A stretch of 17,254 nucleotides of DNA from an uncultured Moraxella sp. (GCA_937889485.1 CALAPG010000261.1:1-17254), one strand, 5' to 3'; counted from the first letter of the stretch, positions 6,840 through 16,606 are shown. Made by a program: numbers and translations. Notes: generated by a model not told the origin, from the sequence alone.

Positions 6840-7486
6840 TCCCCGCGTTCGGCTAATGAGGTCAAATCATGCTGCAGTGCTTGAAAACATACATCGAGCG
6901 CAAAGCCCCGATATTGCAAAAATCGCAATTGGCGGGCTTTTTCTTTTTGATCTATGGGGCGATCATTACCGTACTTTTTGACCCGCGCTTGTACCGCTTG
7001 CAACAGCCAATCTGCCTCAAATACCACCTGTGGGGAGAGATCAGTATGGGCAGGGTTTGGGCTTGGCTCAATATCATTAATTAATAAATCACTAAAAAAA
7101 TCCGCGTGCTGCTCAATCCACGCATCTATATCCCGTGCTGATTTTAACGTGGTTAAACCGCGCTTTTTACAATCATGCCAGATTCGCTGATGACCGTAAC
7201 CTTTACCGATTCCCTCTTTAATCATCGCTGAGGTCATGCGTTCATCGCTTTGATAACCTTCTGAGGCAAATTCTAGCAGTAGAGCCTCAATCGCATCGGC
7301 GTCGCAGGCTTTGGCAAGCAGTTTGTCACGTAGTTCTTTTTGTGAGTGTTCACGCCGACCCAAGTAATAAAATGCCAACCAGCGCATATAGCTTTCTGCT
7401 TTGATTTTGGCATGGTAGGCTTGGCGCGCTTCATCGCTCATTAATTGGCGCTGGATATTGTCAAGTAAGTCTTTGGGATCTGTCAT
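6836..7486 (-). CDS. recX: Recombination regulatory protein RecX
   Basis: RecX binds RecA filaments and usually limits RecA activity. The 216-residue protein shows the three-helix repeats of the family: FYYLGRREHSQKELRDKLL (39-57), a middle repeat including GYGHQRIWHDCKKRGL (96-111), and a last repeat, RQLRFLQYRGFALDVCFQAL (185-204). It is longer than E. coli RecX (166 residues), with an amino-terminal leader and an acidic insert at about 128-160 before the last repeat. An in-frame GTG at 7495 would add three residues. The ATG at 7486 is preferred although neither has a strong ribosome-binding site. It lies 63 bases after recA on the same strand, beyond an intrinsic terminator, so it is probably made by partial readthrough of recA transcripts. 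Confidence 0.9.
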   Translation of the reverse strand: MTDPKDLLDNIQRQLMSDEARQAYHAKIKAESYMRWLAFYYLGRREHSQKELRDKLLAKACDADAIEALLLEFASEGYQSDERMTSAMIKEGIGKGYGHQRIWHDCKKRGLTTLKSARDIDAWIEQHADFFSDLLINDIEPSPNPAHTDLSPQVVFEADWLLQAVQARVKKYGNDRPIDQKEKARQLRFLQYRGFALDVCFQALQHDLTSLAERGE

Positions 7487-7507
7487 TGCTACCACATCTA
7501 AAATAAC

Positions 7508-7538
7508 AAAAACCCCAGTAACAACTAGGGTTTTTTTT
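7508..7538 (-). terminator. Intrinsic terminator between recA and recX
   Basis: On the minus strand, CCCTAGT (7530-7524) pairs with ACTGGGG (7519-7513), with one G-T pair and a TGTT loop. The stem is extended by A-T pairs and ends in TTTTTGTT. The plus strand also ends in eight T, so the hairpin could work in both directions. Its position between recA and recX matches the attenuating terminator known in E. coli. Confidence 0.85.
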
Positions 7539-7549
7539 GGAAAATAAAA

Positions 7550-8608
7550 TTATGCCATGCCGTCAACAAATTCTGGTGGCTCACCGTCGTTCTCATCTTC
7601 ATCGGCGGTTAATTCGGTGTTACCAAGTTTTACGGCGCGTACTTTGGCTTCAATTTCTTGGGCAATTTGTGGGTTTTCTTCCAAGAATCGAATCGCATTG
7701 GCTTTACCTTGACCAATTTTGCTGTCATTGTAGCTATACCAGGCGCCCGATTTTTTGATGGCTTCGATATCCACACCCAAATCCACCACCTCACCCAAGT
7801 GATTAGTACCTGTGCCGTACATGATGTCAAACTCAGCTTGGCGAAACGGTGGTGCTAGTTTGTTTTTGATAACTTTGACCCGCGTTTCCGAGCCAACAAT
7901 GCTGTCACCTTCTTTAACCGCACCAATACGGCGGATGTCCATGCGCACTGAGGCATAAAACTTCAGGGCATTACCCCCTGTCGTGGTTTCTGGTGAACCA
8001 AACATCACGCCAATTTTCATACGGATTTGGTTAATAAACACCACCATACAATTTGAGCGTTTGGCGTTACCCGTGATTTTTCGTAAGGCTTGGCTCATTA
8101 ACCGCGCTTGTAGACCCATGTGGCTGTCGCCCATTTCGCCTTCAATTTCAGCGCGCGGCGTCAATGCTGCTACCGAGTCCACCACAATCATATCAACGGC
8201 GCCCGAGCGCACCAACATATCAGTGATTTCTAGGGCTTGTTCACCATTGTCGGGCTGGGTTACTAATAGCGCATCTACGTCCACGCCCAATTTTTTGGCA
8301 TAGATAGGGTCCAATGCGTGCTCTGCATCAATGAATGCACAGGTGCCGCCTTGTTTTTGGCATTGGGCAATGGCTTGTAGTGTCAGTGTGGTTTTTCCTG
8401 AGCTTTCAGGACCATAAATTTCCACAATACGACCTTTAGGCAAACCGCCAATACCCAATGCAATATCTAGCCCTAAAGATCCCGTAGAGACTACATCGAC
8501 GTTGATTTTGGCAGACTCATCACCTAGACGCATGATGGTGTTTTTACCAAATTGTTTTTCAATTTGCGATAACGCAGCGGTTAAGGCTCTGGCTTTGTTT
8601 TCGTCCAT
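7550..8608 (-). CDS. recA: Recombinase RecA
   Basis: RecA is the DNA-dependent ATPase that forms filaments on single-stranded DNA and catalyses strand exchange in homologous recombination. The 352-residue product has normal length. Visible motifs are Walker A GPESSGKT (66-73), [12 protein letters not shown] (154-165, loop 1 region), Walker B-like MIVVD (140-144), [14 protein letters not shown] (191-204), [14 protein letters not shown] (207-220, DNA-binding loop 2), and an acidic carboxy tail rich in Asp and Glu. The start ATG (8606-8608) is preceded by AAGGAGT at a good distance. No E. coli-type LexA box (CTGT-N8-ACAG) is visible upstream, consistent with reports that the related genus Acinetobacter lacks LexA. 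A different palindrome lies at the candidate promoter. recX follows downstream. Confidence 0.98.
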   Translation of the reverse strand: MDENKARALTAALSQIEKQFGKNTIMRLGDESAKINVDVVSTGSLGLDIALGIGGLPKGRIVEIYGPESSGKTTLTLQAIAQCQKQGGTCAFIDAEHALDPIYAKKLGVDVDALLVTQPDNGEQALEITDMLVRSGAVDMIVVDSVAALTPRAEIEGEMGDSHMGLQARLMSQALRKITGNAKRSNCMVVFINQIRMKIGVMFGSPETTTGGNALKFYASVRMDIRRIGAVKEGDSIVGSETRVKVIKNKLAPPFRQAEFDIMYGTGTNHLGEVVDLGVDIEAIKKSGAWYSYNDSKIGQGKANAIRFLEENPQIAQEIEAKVRAVKLGNTELTADEDENDGEPPEFVDGMA

Positions 8609-8708
8609 ATAGGACTCCTTTAAACGTGTATAAAATCAATTGGTTATAAAAATAATAATGCAAGATTGAGGTGAGTGGATAATGCTATGATAACAAATTT
8701 TATAGAAA

Positions 8709-8738
8709 ATTATAGGGTAATTTGGTGGATATACGACA
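8709..8738 (-). promoter_or_regulatory. Candidate recA promoter
   Basis: On the minus strand, a consensus -10 TATAAT (8714-8709) lies 18 bases after TGTCGT (8738-8733), a poor -35. The start point would be near 8702, giving a leader of about 94 bases before recA. The weak -35 coincides with one arm of a palindrome, as expected if an activator or repressor acts here. Other A/T-rich -10-like sequences nearer to recA cannot be excluded. Confidence 0.35.
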
Positions 8739-8749
8739 TATTGTGTCGT
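8733..8749. promoter_or_regulatory. Palindromic candidate operator upstream of recA
   Basis: Perfect 6-base arms ACGACA and TGTCGT flank a 5-base centre (TATTG). The centre lies about 39 bases upstream of the predicted recA start point. It does not match the LexA consensus sequences I know, such as CTGT-N8-ACAG. The binding protein is unknown. Confidence 0.4.
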
Positions 8750-8828
8750 TTAAAAAATGCGCGGGTTAGCGCCAATATCATCTCGCCGCGCTGTCCTATT
8801 AATGAGCGTTGGTTGGGTATCTTCAAGC

Positions 8829-8854
8829 AAAAAACCCCACGATAACGTGAGGTT
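8829..8854 (-). terminator. Intrinsic terminator after the acyl-CoA ligase gene
   Basis: On the minus strand, AACCTCACG (8854-8846) pairs with CGTGGGGTT (8841-8833) through one G-T pair. The loop is TTAT and the stem runs into six T. It lies about 46 bases after the ligase stop and separates that gene from recA. Confidence 0.9.
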
Positions 8855-8900
8855 GTTGATCAGTCCAATCAGGGTAAATTCTTTGCCGTGTTGGCAAAAA

Positions 8901-10655
8901 TTAGGAAGATGTGTTCCCTTCTGGTGACGGCGTCGCCTCACTAGGCGAGTTATTGGCGGCTGCCTGACCTTGGGCGCCCAAATAACTTTGATTGTGATGG
9001 TGGGTGATTTTGCTTTCTTCATGTGCCATTGAACGCGCCGCTTGACGTAGCTCAAATTTTTGTACTTTACCCGTTGAGGTCTTTGGAATTTGGGCAAAAA
9101 TAATGTGCTTGGGCACTTGAAAACCCGCCAAATGCTTGCGGCAATGGTTGATGATGTCTTCGCGGTCTAGGGTAGAGCCTTCGCAAATTTCCACAAATGC
9201 TACGGGCACCTCGCCCCATTTTTCATGCGGAGCAGCGACCACGGCACAGCTGTCAATTTCTGGCATACGGTATAGGACGTTTTCTACTTCAATGCTTGAA
9301 ATATTCTCACCACCCGAGATGATAATGTCTTTTAGGCGATCCATGATTTTGATATAGCCATCTGGGTATTTAACCCCCAAATCGCCTGTCTTAAACCAGC
9401 CACCTTCAAACACCTCCGCCGTGGCTTTGCGATTTTTAAGGTAGCCCTTCATCACCATGTTACCACGAATGGCTAGCTCACCAATCTCGTTACCATCGGC
9501 TGCTACAGGCTCGGTGGTGCCTTGTTTAAATACGTCAAAACCTGATAACAAATGGGAGTTCATACCTTGACGCGATTTTTTTTGCGCGCGCTCACCCACC
9601 GTCAATTCTGCCCATTCTGGACGTTCAACGCAAAAAGTCACCGGTCCATAGACTTCGGTTAGTCCGTATACGTGGGTGATTTTAAAGCCCATGTCTTCCA
9701 TTTTGGCTAGTAATGATTCGGGCGGTGGGGCACCCGCAACGTTACAACGAACTTCATGTTTGATGGCTTTTTTTAACGCTTCTTTGCCATTGGCAATCAT
9801 GTTGTGCACAATGGGCGCTGAGCTATAATGACTGACTTTTTCGTCAGCGATGAGGCGTAATATGAGGTCTGAGTCTATTTTACGCAAACAGACGTTGGTG
9901 CCAGCACGCTCGCCAATTGTCCAAGGAAAACTCCAACCATTGCAATGAAATAATGGCAATGTCCACAAATAAACAGGGTGCTTTTGCATATCCCAGTCAA
10001 GGATATTGGAGATGGCGTTTAGGGCAGCGCCGCGGTGGTGATATACCACACCTTTTGGAATACCTGTGGTGCCTGAGGTGTAGTTGAGGGCGATTGCGTC
10101 CCACTCGTCATTGGGTTTTTCCCAGTTGTCTAGGTCAGTACCTGAGGCAATAAACTCCTCATAACTCATGTGACCAAAATTTTCGCTAGGGGTAACGGCA
10201 GCATCGGTAGCATGCACGATGATTAAATCAGGAAATGACTCTTGGATAAGTTCAATATGCGGTTCAAATTCGCTGTCAACAATCAGTACTTTGGCTTCAC
10301 TATGCTGCAAACAAAATACCAACGCATTAATATCAAGGCGAGTATTGAGGGTACATAGTACGCCGCCCGACATAGGCACACCAAACGCCACTTCAACCAT
10401 AGGTGGCGTATTGGGTAATAAAACGGCGACAGTGTCATCTTTGTCAATGCCAAGTTTTTTTAGGGCATCTGACATTTTGCGGCAACGGGTGAAGGTTTCT
10501 TGCCAAGTTTGGCGCAAATTGTTGTGTTCATAGTCTTGATAGACAATGGCAATTTGGTCTGGATAGATAGTCGCGGTACGCTCAATAAAATCAATTGGGG
10601 TTAAAGCGGCATAGTTGGCTGGGTTTTTTTCCAAACCTGTATGGAAATTTGGCAT
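8901..10655 (-). CDS. Acyl-CoA ligase (AMP-forming), fatty-acid/DmdB-like
   Basis: This AMP-dependent ligase activates a carboxylic acid to its CoA thioester in two steps through an acyl-adenylate. The 584-residue protein shows the P-loop YTSGTTGIPKG (192-202), PLFHCNGWSFPW (234-245), HVYGLTEVYGP (328-338), GWFKTGDLG (419-427), DRLKDIIISGGENISS (439-454) and catalytic Lys530 in PKTSTGK. It resembles medium-chain fatty acyl-CoA and 3-methylmercaptopropionyl-CoA (DmdB) ligases; the substrate cannot be settled from sequence. The frame extends to an ATG at 10691, but the start at 10655 is preferred because CAGGGA lies about 7 bases ahead and the family start GLEKNPANYAALTP follows. A tail of about 35 residues rich in His, Asn, Ser and Pro extends beyond the domain. 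Divergent fadH supports a role in fatty acid use. Confidence 0.88.
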   Translation of the reverse strand: MPNFHTGLEKNPANYAALTPIDFIERTATIYPDQIAIVYQDYEHNNLRQTWQETFTRCRKMSDALKKLGIDKDDTVAVLLPNTPPMVEVAFGVPMSGGVLCTLNTRLDINALVFCLQHSEAKVLIVDSEFEPHIELIQESFPDLIIVHATDAAVTPSENFGHMSYEEFIASGTDLDNWEKPNDEWDAIALNYTSGTTGIPKGVVYHHRGAALNAISNILDWDMQKHPVYLWTLPLFHCNGWSFPWTIGERAGTNVCLRKIDSDLILRLIADEKVSHYSSAPIVHNMIANGKEALKKAIKHEVRCNVAGAPPPESLLAKMEDMGFKITHVYGLTEVYGPVTFCVERPEWAELTVGERAQKKSRQGMNSHLLSGFDVFKQGTTEPVAADGNEIGELAIRGNMVMKGYLKNRKATAEVFEGGWFKTGDLGVKYPDGYIKIMDRLKDIIISGGENISSIEVENVLYRMPEIDSCAVVAAPHEKWGEVPVAFVEICEGSTLDREDIINHCRKHLAGFQVPKHIIFAQIPKTSTGKVQKFELRQAARSMAHEESKITHHHNQSYLGAQGQAAANNSPSEATPSPEGNTSS

Positions 10656-10716
10656 AACAACGTCCCTGCAGTTAATCATGGTTAATCTCATTTATGATAG
10701 CAAGGAATGCGGCAAA

Positions 10717-10745
10717 ATCCTATACATCTTGACATATTTTGATAA
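10717..10745 (-). promoter_or_regulatory. Candidate promoter of the acyl-CoA ligase gene
   Basis: On the minus strand, TTATCA (10745-10740) and TAGGAT (10722-10717) are separated by 17 bases. The start point would be near 10710, about 55 bases before the ATG at 10655. Both hexamers match consensus only moderately. Confidence 0.35.
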
Positions 10746-10851
10746 TTTTTTTTTGAAATGAGGCATTGAAGAACCCAGTATTTACGGCTATTGGTCGTTA
10801 ATATTATGGTTAAGTGGCTGTTTTTTCTCATTAATAATTAGGGAAACTATT

Positions 10852-10883
10852 CAATTTTTGATGGGAAAATAGCGCAAAAATTG
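10852..10883. repeat. Inverted repeat in the ligase-fadH spacer
   Basis: Perfect 9-base arms CAATTTTTG (10852-10860) and CAAAAATTG (10875-10883) surround a 14-base centre. Seven bases later a run of eight T begins on the plus strand. It could be a regulator site or a weak early terminator in front of fadH. Its AT-rich content means chance is possible. Confidence 0.4.
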
Positions 10884-10954
10884 GCGGGTATTTTTTTTAG
10901 ACTGGTGCGCGCAAAATTTGCTTTATACATTGGGTGGGGAATACCTATATCATA

Positions 10955-10982
10955 TTGAACTATTTATCAATTACTGTATGCT
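10955..10982 (+). promoter_or_regulatory. Candidate fadH promoter
   Basis: TTGAAC (10955-10960), a 16-base spacer and TATGCT (10977-10982) match consensus at four of six positions each. The resulting leader would be about 138 bases. Several other weak AT-rich candidates lie nearby. Confidence 0.25.
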
Positions 10983-11090
10983 GAGAAAAATCGCTTTGCT
11001 TTTGGTAATCTTGGGTCAAACCACGTCCCCTAGCACAACAACATGCTGCTTGCTAGTCAATACAGGCGGTTGGGGTACCGAATATTTTGA

Positions 11091-13250
<2,160 letters not shown>

Positions 13251-13259
13251 CTGCCCGCC

Positions 13260-13291
13260 GCGCTATTGCCCTTTTTTTGGGTTGATAGCGC
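13260..13291. repeat. Hairpin between fadH and the ybjN-like gene
   Basis: Perfect 7-base arms GCGCTAT (13260-13266) and ATAGCGC (13285-13291) enclose a partly complementary GCCC/GGG segment and a loop of seven T. No T run follows the stem on either strand, so it is not a standard intrinsic terminator. Its place 10 bases after the fadH stop still suggests a role in 3'-end formation or stability. Confidence 0.45.
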
Positions 13292-13395
13292 CGTAATATA
13301 CGGTGTTTGACTGTCGGTTTTTAAGCCGTTCCTAAAACGATAAGCGGGTTTGACACGTCAAGCGCCGCCTATTAGGCTACTAGGGTTAGATCGCC

Positions 13396-14145
13396 CTATT
13401 GGATAGCCACCGATGCCAAAAAATAATGGCGAGATTGCTGCAAGTTGAGCAGTTTATCCAAGGCGGTCTTTAAATCTTGGCTAGGATTGGGCTGCTGCAT
13501 CATCTCTGTTAAGGTATCATATAACCGAGAGAATACCGAAAAATTACTTTGTAATAAGTAGCTTAATATAAACTCATTGACCCCCGTGACTTCCAAATCC
13601 AGTGACGTTTTAAAACGTAGCTCGCCATCAATGAGATCCATTTCTAGATTGCCAAGCATCAAATCGTAATTAAGATGGGTAAGTGCCACCAACAAATCAG
13701 CGCGCATCGCCTCAGAAACTGGCGTTGGCATAATACTGTACACCGCTATCAATTGTTGCTGGCTAAAATACCGAATCATACAACCCCAATCACGCGCCTT
13801 ATCCGATACTTGCATCGTAAAATGGTGGACGTCTTGAGCCTCACTGTCATCGCTAGGGTGATATAAAAATTGGTAGCCCATATCAGTAAGTAGCGACTCA
13901 ATCGCTTGATAGGTAATGGGCGCCTCGCTTTCTTGAGTGGTCATAGCGCCTGCTTCCATGTTATGATCAGCGCTGTTATCAAATGCGGCATTGCTGGCTA
14001 GTTGGACATTGTCAGCCGTGCTATGGGTTGTCTCACAAGAGTGCTTGGCAGCGTTTTGATGAGCGGGCGTTTGATAAGAAGCGCGCATTTGACGGCTCAG
14101 TAAATTTTTGAGGCGCTGCCATAGCGTTAAAGAATTTTTTGACAT
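13396..14145 (-). CDS. YbjN domain-containing protein
   Basis: This 249-residue protein is predicted to be cytoplasmic, as no signal peptide or membrane segment is seen. The second half resembles the YbjN family, annotated as putative sensory transduction regulators, sometimes linked to stress and motility phenotypes in enterics; its molecular function is unknown. Supporting stretches are LLTDMGYQFLYH (85-96), WGCMIRYFSQQQLIAVYSIMP (about 120-140) and LEMDLIDGELRFKTSLDLE (167-185), followed by a helical end. Residues 1-20 are basic and may form an amphipathic helix. Residues 22-75 are a low-complexity linker rich in Ala, His, Asn and Thr. The ATG at 14145 follows AAGTGG at 7 bases. An in-frame GTG at 14154 is less likely. 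It stands alone, convergent with fadH and divergent from ccmA. Confidence 0.75.
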   Translation of the reverse strand: MSKNSLTLWQRLKNLLSRQMRASYQTPAHQNAAKHSCETTHSTADNVQLASNAAFDNSADHNMEAGAMTTQESEAPITYQAIESLLTDMGYQFLYHPSDDSEAQDVHHFTMQVSDKARDWGCMIRYFSQQQLIAVYSIMPTPVSEAMRADLLVALTHLNYDLMLGNLEMDLIDGELRFKTSLDLEVTGVNEFILSYLLQSNFSVFSRLYDTLTEMMQQPNPSQDLKTALDKLLNLQQSRHYFLASVAIQ

Positions 14146-14250
14146 TGTTACCACTTAAAAATAAAAACCATTATAAATAGATAGCGCCATAGCATTGCTC
14201 AAAACTGATAAAAATAGCAACAATCTTGTGTATTGGGCGGGATAATTGCC

Positions 14251-14262
14251 AAGCCTAGGCTT
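14251..14262. promoter_or_regulatory. Perfect 12-bp palindrome upstream of the ccm promoter
   Basis: AAGCCTAGGCTT is a perfect palindrome ending 9 bases before the -10 of the predicted ccmA promoter. It therefore lies over the spacer and -35 region. Such placement is typical of a repressor site, but no regulator is identified. Confidence 0.4.
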
Positions 14263-14266
14263 GAGT

Positions 14267-14277
14267 TGGTATATAAT
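14267..14277 (+). promoter_or_regulatory. Candidate ccmA promoter -10 region
   Basis: TGGTATATAAT contains a perfect TATAAT (14272-14277), or alternatively TATATA preceded by TGG as an extended -10. No good -35 exists at 16-18 bases; TTGCCA (14246-14251) would need a 20-base spacer. The start would be near 14284, about 74 bases before ccmA. Confidence 0.4.
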
Positions 14278-14357
14278 ACAGTAATTTTGTGCCCATTTTA
14301 TGATTTAGTAAATGGGTAAACAGCAATTATTCATCTAATTATCGTAACCCATGACTT

Positions 14358-15035
14358 ATGCCAAATCAAACCCTATCAACCACCCAGCTTCAGTCACCCG
14401 CCCATGCTTTGTCCAATCCTTTGCTTAATTGCCAAAACTTGACCATTCAGCGCGGTGATTTTGCACTGTGTGAAGGGGTGAGTTTGGTGCTAAATGCTGG
14501 GGATATATGCCATCTAACGGGCGAAAATGGCACGGGAAAAACCACGTTAATGATGCAGCTAGCAGGTTTAATTCCACTGGTTGCAGGCGAGGTGTATTGG
14601 CAAGGTGAGTTAGGATTGCCCGTCCAGCCGTTTTATGTGGCGCACCAAGTGGGGATTCATCTGCAGCTGAGTGTTGAACAAAACTTGCGCTTTTTATTGG
14701 CATTATATGGCATCAAGCCCACGCTTGATGAGCTAGAGCAAGCACTGGATTGGGTAGGTTTGGCAGGGTATGAAAAAATCAGCTGTTATCAGCTGTCAGC
14801 AGGACAAACCCGCCGCGTGGGTTTGGCACGACTGTGGTTTGGGGTGCGATATGTTGACCAATTTCCCTGCTGGCTACTTGATGAGCCATTAACTGCATTA
14901 GATATTAATATGATTGCAAAAATTGAGTCGATCATGCAGCAGTTTGCCCATGACGGTGGGGCGGTATTGATGACCAGTCACCAAACTGTGGCGGTGGCAA
15001 ATAAGCACTTAGATTTGACATTGTATATGGTATGA
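14358..15035 (+). CDS. ccmA: Haem exporter ATP-binding protein CcmA
   Basis: CcmA is the ATPase of the CcmAB(CD) complex, whose ATP hydrolysis releases haem-loaded CcmE for cytochrome c maturation. The 225-residue protein has Walker A GENGTGKTT (55-63), the ABC signature LSAGQ (146-150) in the CcmA-type context SAGQTRRVGLARL, Walker B WLLDEP (172-177) with the following LTALD, and the switch histidine in TSHQ (His208). An Ala/Ser/Gln-rich leader of about 20 residues precedes the domain. The ATG at 14358 has no clear Shine-Dalgarno sequence, so the start is less sure than the gene. ccmB begins about 12 bases after its stop, which fits translational coupling in one operon. Confidence 0.95.
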   Translation: MPNQTLSTTQLQSPAHALSNPLLNCQNLTIQRGDFALCEGVSLVLNAGDICHLTGENGTGKTTLMMQLAGLIPLVAGEVYWQGELGLPVQPFYVAHQVGIHLQLSVEQNLRFLLALYGIKPTLDELEQALDWVGLAGYEKISCYQLSAGQTRRVGLARLWFGVRYVDQFPCWLLDEPLTALDINMIAKIESIMQQFAHDGGAVLMTSHQTVAVANKHLDLTLYMV

Positions 15036-15047
15036 GGGTGATAAGTG

Positions 15048-15716
15048 ATGATTGATTTTACCGCGCTTTGGCAGAGAGAATGGCAAATCAAACAACAAAA
15101 TAAAGTGCAGTGGCTATACCCGTTGGTGCTATTTTTAATCATTATTACGTTGTTTCCGCTTGCGATGGGCACCGAGCCAAAGCTACTACATCAGCTTGGC
15201 GTACCTGCGGTTTGGATTGCAGCGCTGTTATCACTTATTATGGGGATGGATCATTTATTTCGTCCTGCCCTCGACAATGGCACCCTTGCTCAGTTAGTGG
15301 TGGCAAAAGCGTCGCTTCCCACTTGGGTGCTGATTCGGCTTATGGTACATTGGTTGACCAGCGCGGGCATGGTGTGCTTGTTGTCATTTTTGGCAGTGCC
15401 TTTGTTTGGGCTAACTGCCAAAGAGGCTTGGGCACTTGGTGGCTCTATTTTGGTGGGCAGTCCGCTATTATTATGCTTATCGGCTATCGCCAGCAGCCTG
15501 ACGTTGTCGCTAAAAAATGGCGCGGTCTTGGTGCCGTTAATCTCCTTACCCATGCAGCTGCCTGTATTAATTTTTGCCACAGGGGCAGTTGGGCAATTTG
15601 CCATGGGGCTCAACGGTTTTCCCATTTTGGCATTATTATTGGCAGGTAGTATTGCTGCTATTATTATCACCCCGATGGTAATTGCATTTTCACTCAAACT
15701 TGCGTGGCTAAGCTAA
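15048..15716 (+). CDS. ccmB: Haem exporter permease CcmB
   Basis: CcmB is the membrane partner of CcmA in System I cytochrome c maturation. The 222-residue protein has about six hydrophobic segments. Family features include an amino-terminal ALWQREWQI stretch, the first membrane segment with LFLIIITLFPLAMG, a PKLLHQLGVPAVWIAALLS region, then LFRPALDNGTLAQLV, and a later SLPMQLPVLIFATGAV segment. A GTG three bases upstream (15045) is in frame. Either could be used, as GAGG at 15034-15037 is 10 bases from the ATG and 7 from the GTG. The overlapping alternative frame of 179 codons at 15110-15649 is a shadow. It is followed by a 98-base gap before ccmC. Confidence 0.94.
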   Translation: MIDFTALWQREWQIKQQNKVQWLYPLVLFLIIITLFPLAMGTEPKLLHQLGVPAVWIAALLSLIMGMDHLFRPALDNGTLAQLVVAKASLPTWVLIRLMVHWLTSAGMVCLLSFLAVPLFGLTAKEAWALGGSILVGSPLLLCLSAIASSLTLSLKNGAVLVPLISLPMQLPVLIFATGAVGQFAMGLNGFPILALLLAGSIAAIIITPMVIAFSLKLAWLS

Positions 15717-15814
15717 TGACTTTTAAGATGAAATAATCCCTAAATATTAGTAAAATAGTAACCAACCAAGTTGATGGTTTTCACGCTTTAAATTATTTGT
15801 GCAAGGCAAAATAC

Positions 15815-16606
15815 ATGGCAGAGATGACCCCAAACGTTCGTACACCTGGCTTTTTTTCTCGTTTATGGCAAGGGTTTTTAAAAACGGTAGGCACCAAAGA
15901 GTTTTATCGTATTTTTGCCCCTTGGGTCAAATACCTGTCCGCTATTGCTGCATTGTTATTGGGCATTGGCGCGGTGTGGGGGTTGGCATTTGCCCCGCCT
16001 GATTATTTGCAAGGCAACAGCTACCGCATTATTTTTATTCATGTACCCACCGCAAGCCTTGCCATGTCGATTTATTTGGCAATGGCAGTCTTGGGCGTGA
16101 TTTTTTTGGTATGGAAAATCAAAACCGCCAATTTGGTGGCGCAAGCCATTGCCCCTATTGGGTTTTTGTTATGTGTGCTCAGCCTTATGACGGGTTCTAT
16201 CTGGGCAAAGCCAACTTGGGGGACATACTGGGTGTGGGATGCACGCTTAACGTCTATGCTTATTTTGGCGTTTTTGTATGCAGGGGTGATGGCGCTTTTT
16301 GCCGCGTTTGAACATACCGCGAGTCGTGGTAAAGCAGCGGCAATTTTATCCATTGTCGGGGCGGTTAATCTGCCTATCATCAAATATTCAGTCAATTGGT
16401 GGAATACCCTACACCAAGGCGCCACATTCACCGTCACTGAGCGACCAAAAATGCCACCTGATATGTATATTCCGCTATTACTGATGATATTAGGTGGTTA
16501 CTTTTTGCTAGCCGCACTAGCTATTTATCGCACCAACACCTTAATCCTACAACGTGAAAGCAGCAAACAATGGGTGATTGATGAATGTCGGCGCCAATCT
16601 CGCTAG
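15815..16606 (+). CDS. ccmC: Haem-handling protein CcmC
   Basis: CcmC is an inner-membrane protein that presents haem on the periplasmic side and attaches it to the chaperone CcmE. The 263-residue product has about six membrane segments. It has the tryptophan-rich WGTYWVWDARLTS motif (135-147) and the haem-ligand histidines His76 in FIHVP and His200 in WWNTLHQG. It is somewhat longer than many relatives because of a soluble amino-terminal region of about 35 residues. The frame extends upstream to a TTG at 15797, but the ATG at 15815 has AAGG 8 bases ahead and is preferred. It follows ccmB and precedes ccmD by 63 bases on the same strand. Confidence 0.95.
   Translation: MAEMTPNVRTPGFFSRLWQGFLKTVGTKEFYRIFAPWVKYLSAIAALLLGIGAVWGLAFAPPDYLQGNSYRIIFIHVPTASLAMSIYLAMAVLGVIFLVWKIKTANLVAQAIAPIGFLLCVLSLMTGSIWAKPTWGTYWVWDARLTSMLILAFLYAGVMALFAAFEHTASRGKAAAILSIVGAVNLPIIKYSVNWWNTLHQGATFTVTERPKMPPDMYIPLLLMILGGYFLLAALAIYRTNTLILQRESSKQWVIDECRRQSR

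Noticed and set aside
7983..8303. 106-codon plus-strand open frame inside recA
   Set aside because: Antisense to the highly conserved RecA core, with no ribosome-binding site or recognisable domain.
8609..8760. Search for a LexA (SOS) box upstream of recA
   Set aside because: No CTGT-N8-ACAG or close variant was found on either strand. The palindrome present has different half-sites.
8750..9097. 115-codon minus-strand open frame overlapping the ligase 3' end
   Set aside because: It runs in another frame through the ligase tail and across its terminator, and the protein is basic and featureless.
10729..10746. Consensus TTGACA (10729-10734) followed by GATAAT as a plus-strand promoter for fadH
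   Set aside because: The spacing is only 6 bases, far too short for sigma-70, and fadH is nearly 400 bases away.
15110..15649. 179-codon plus-strand open frame overlapping ccmB
   Set aside because: The ccmB frame carries the conserved membrane protein. The alternative frame has a composition typical of a shifted reading and no start signal.
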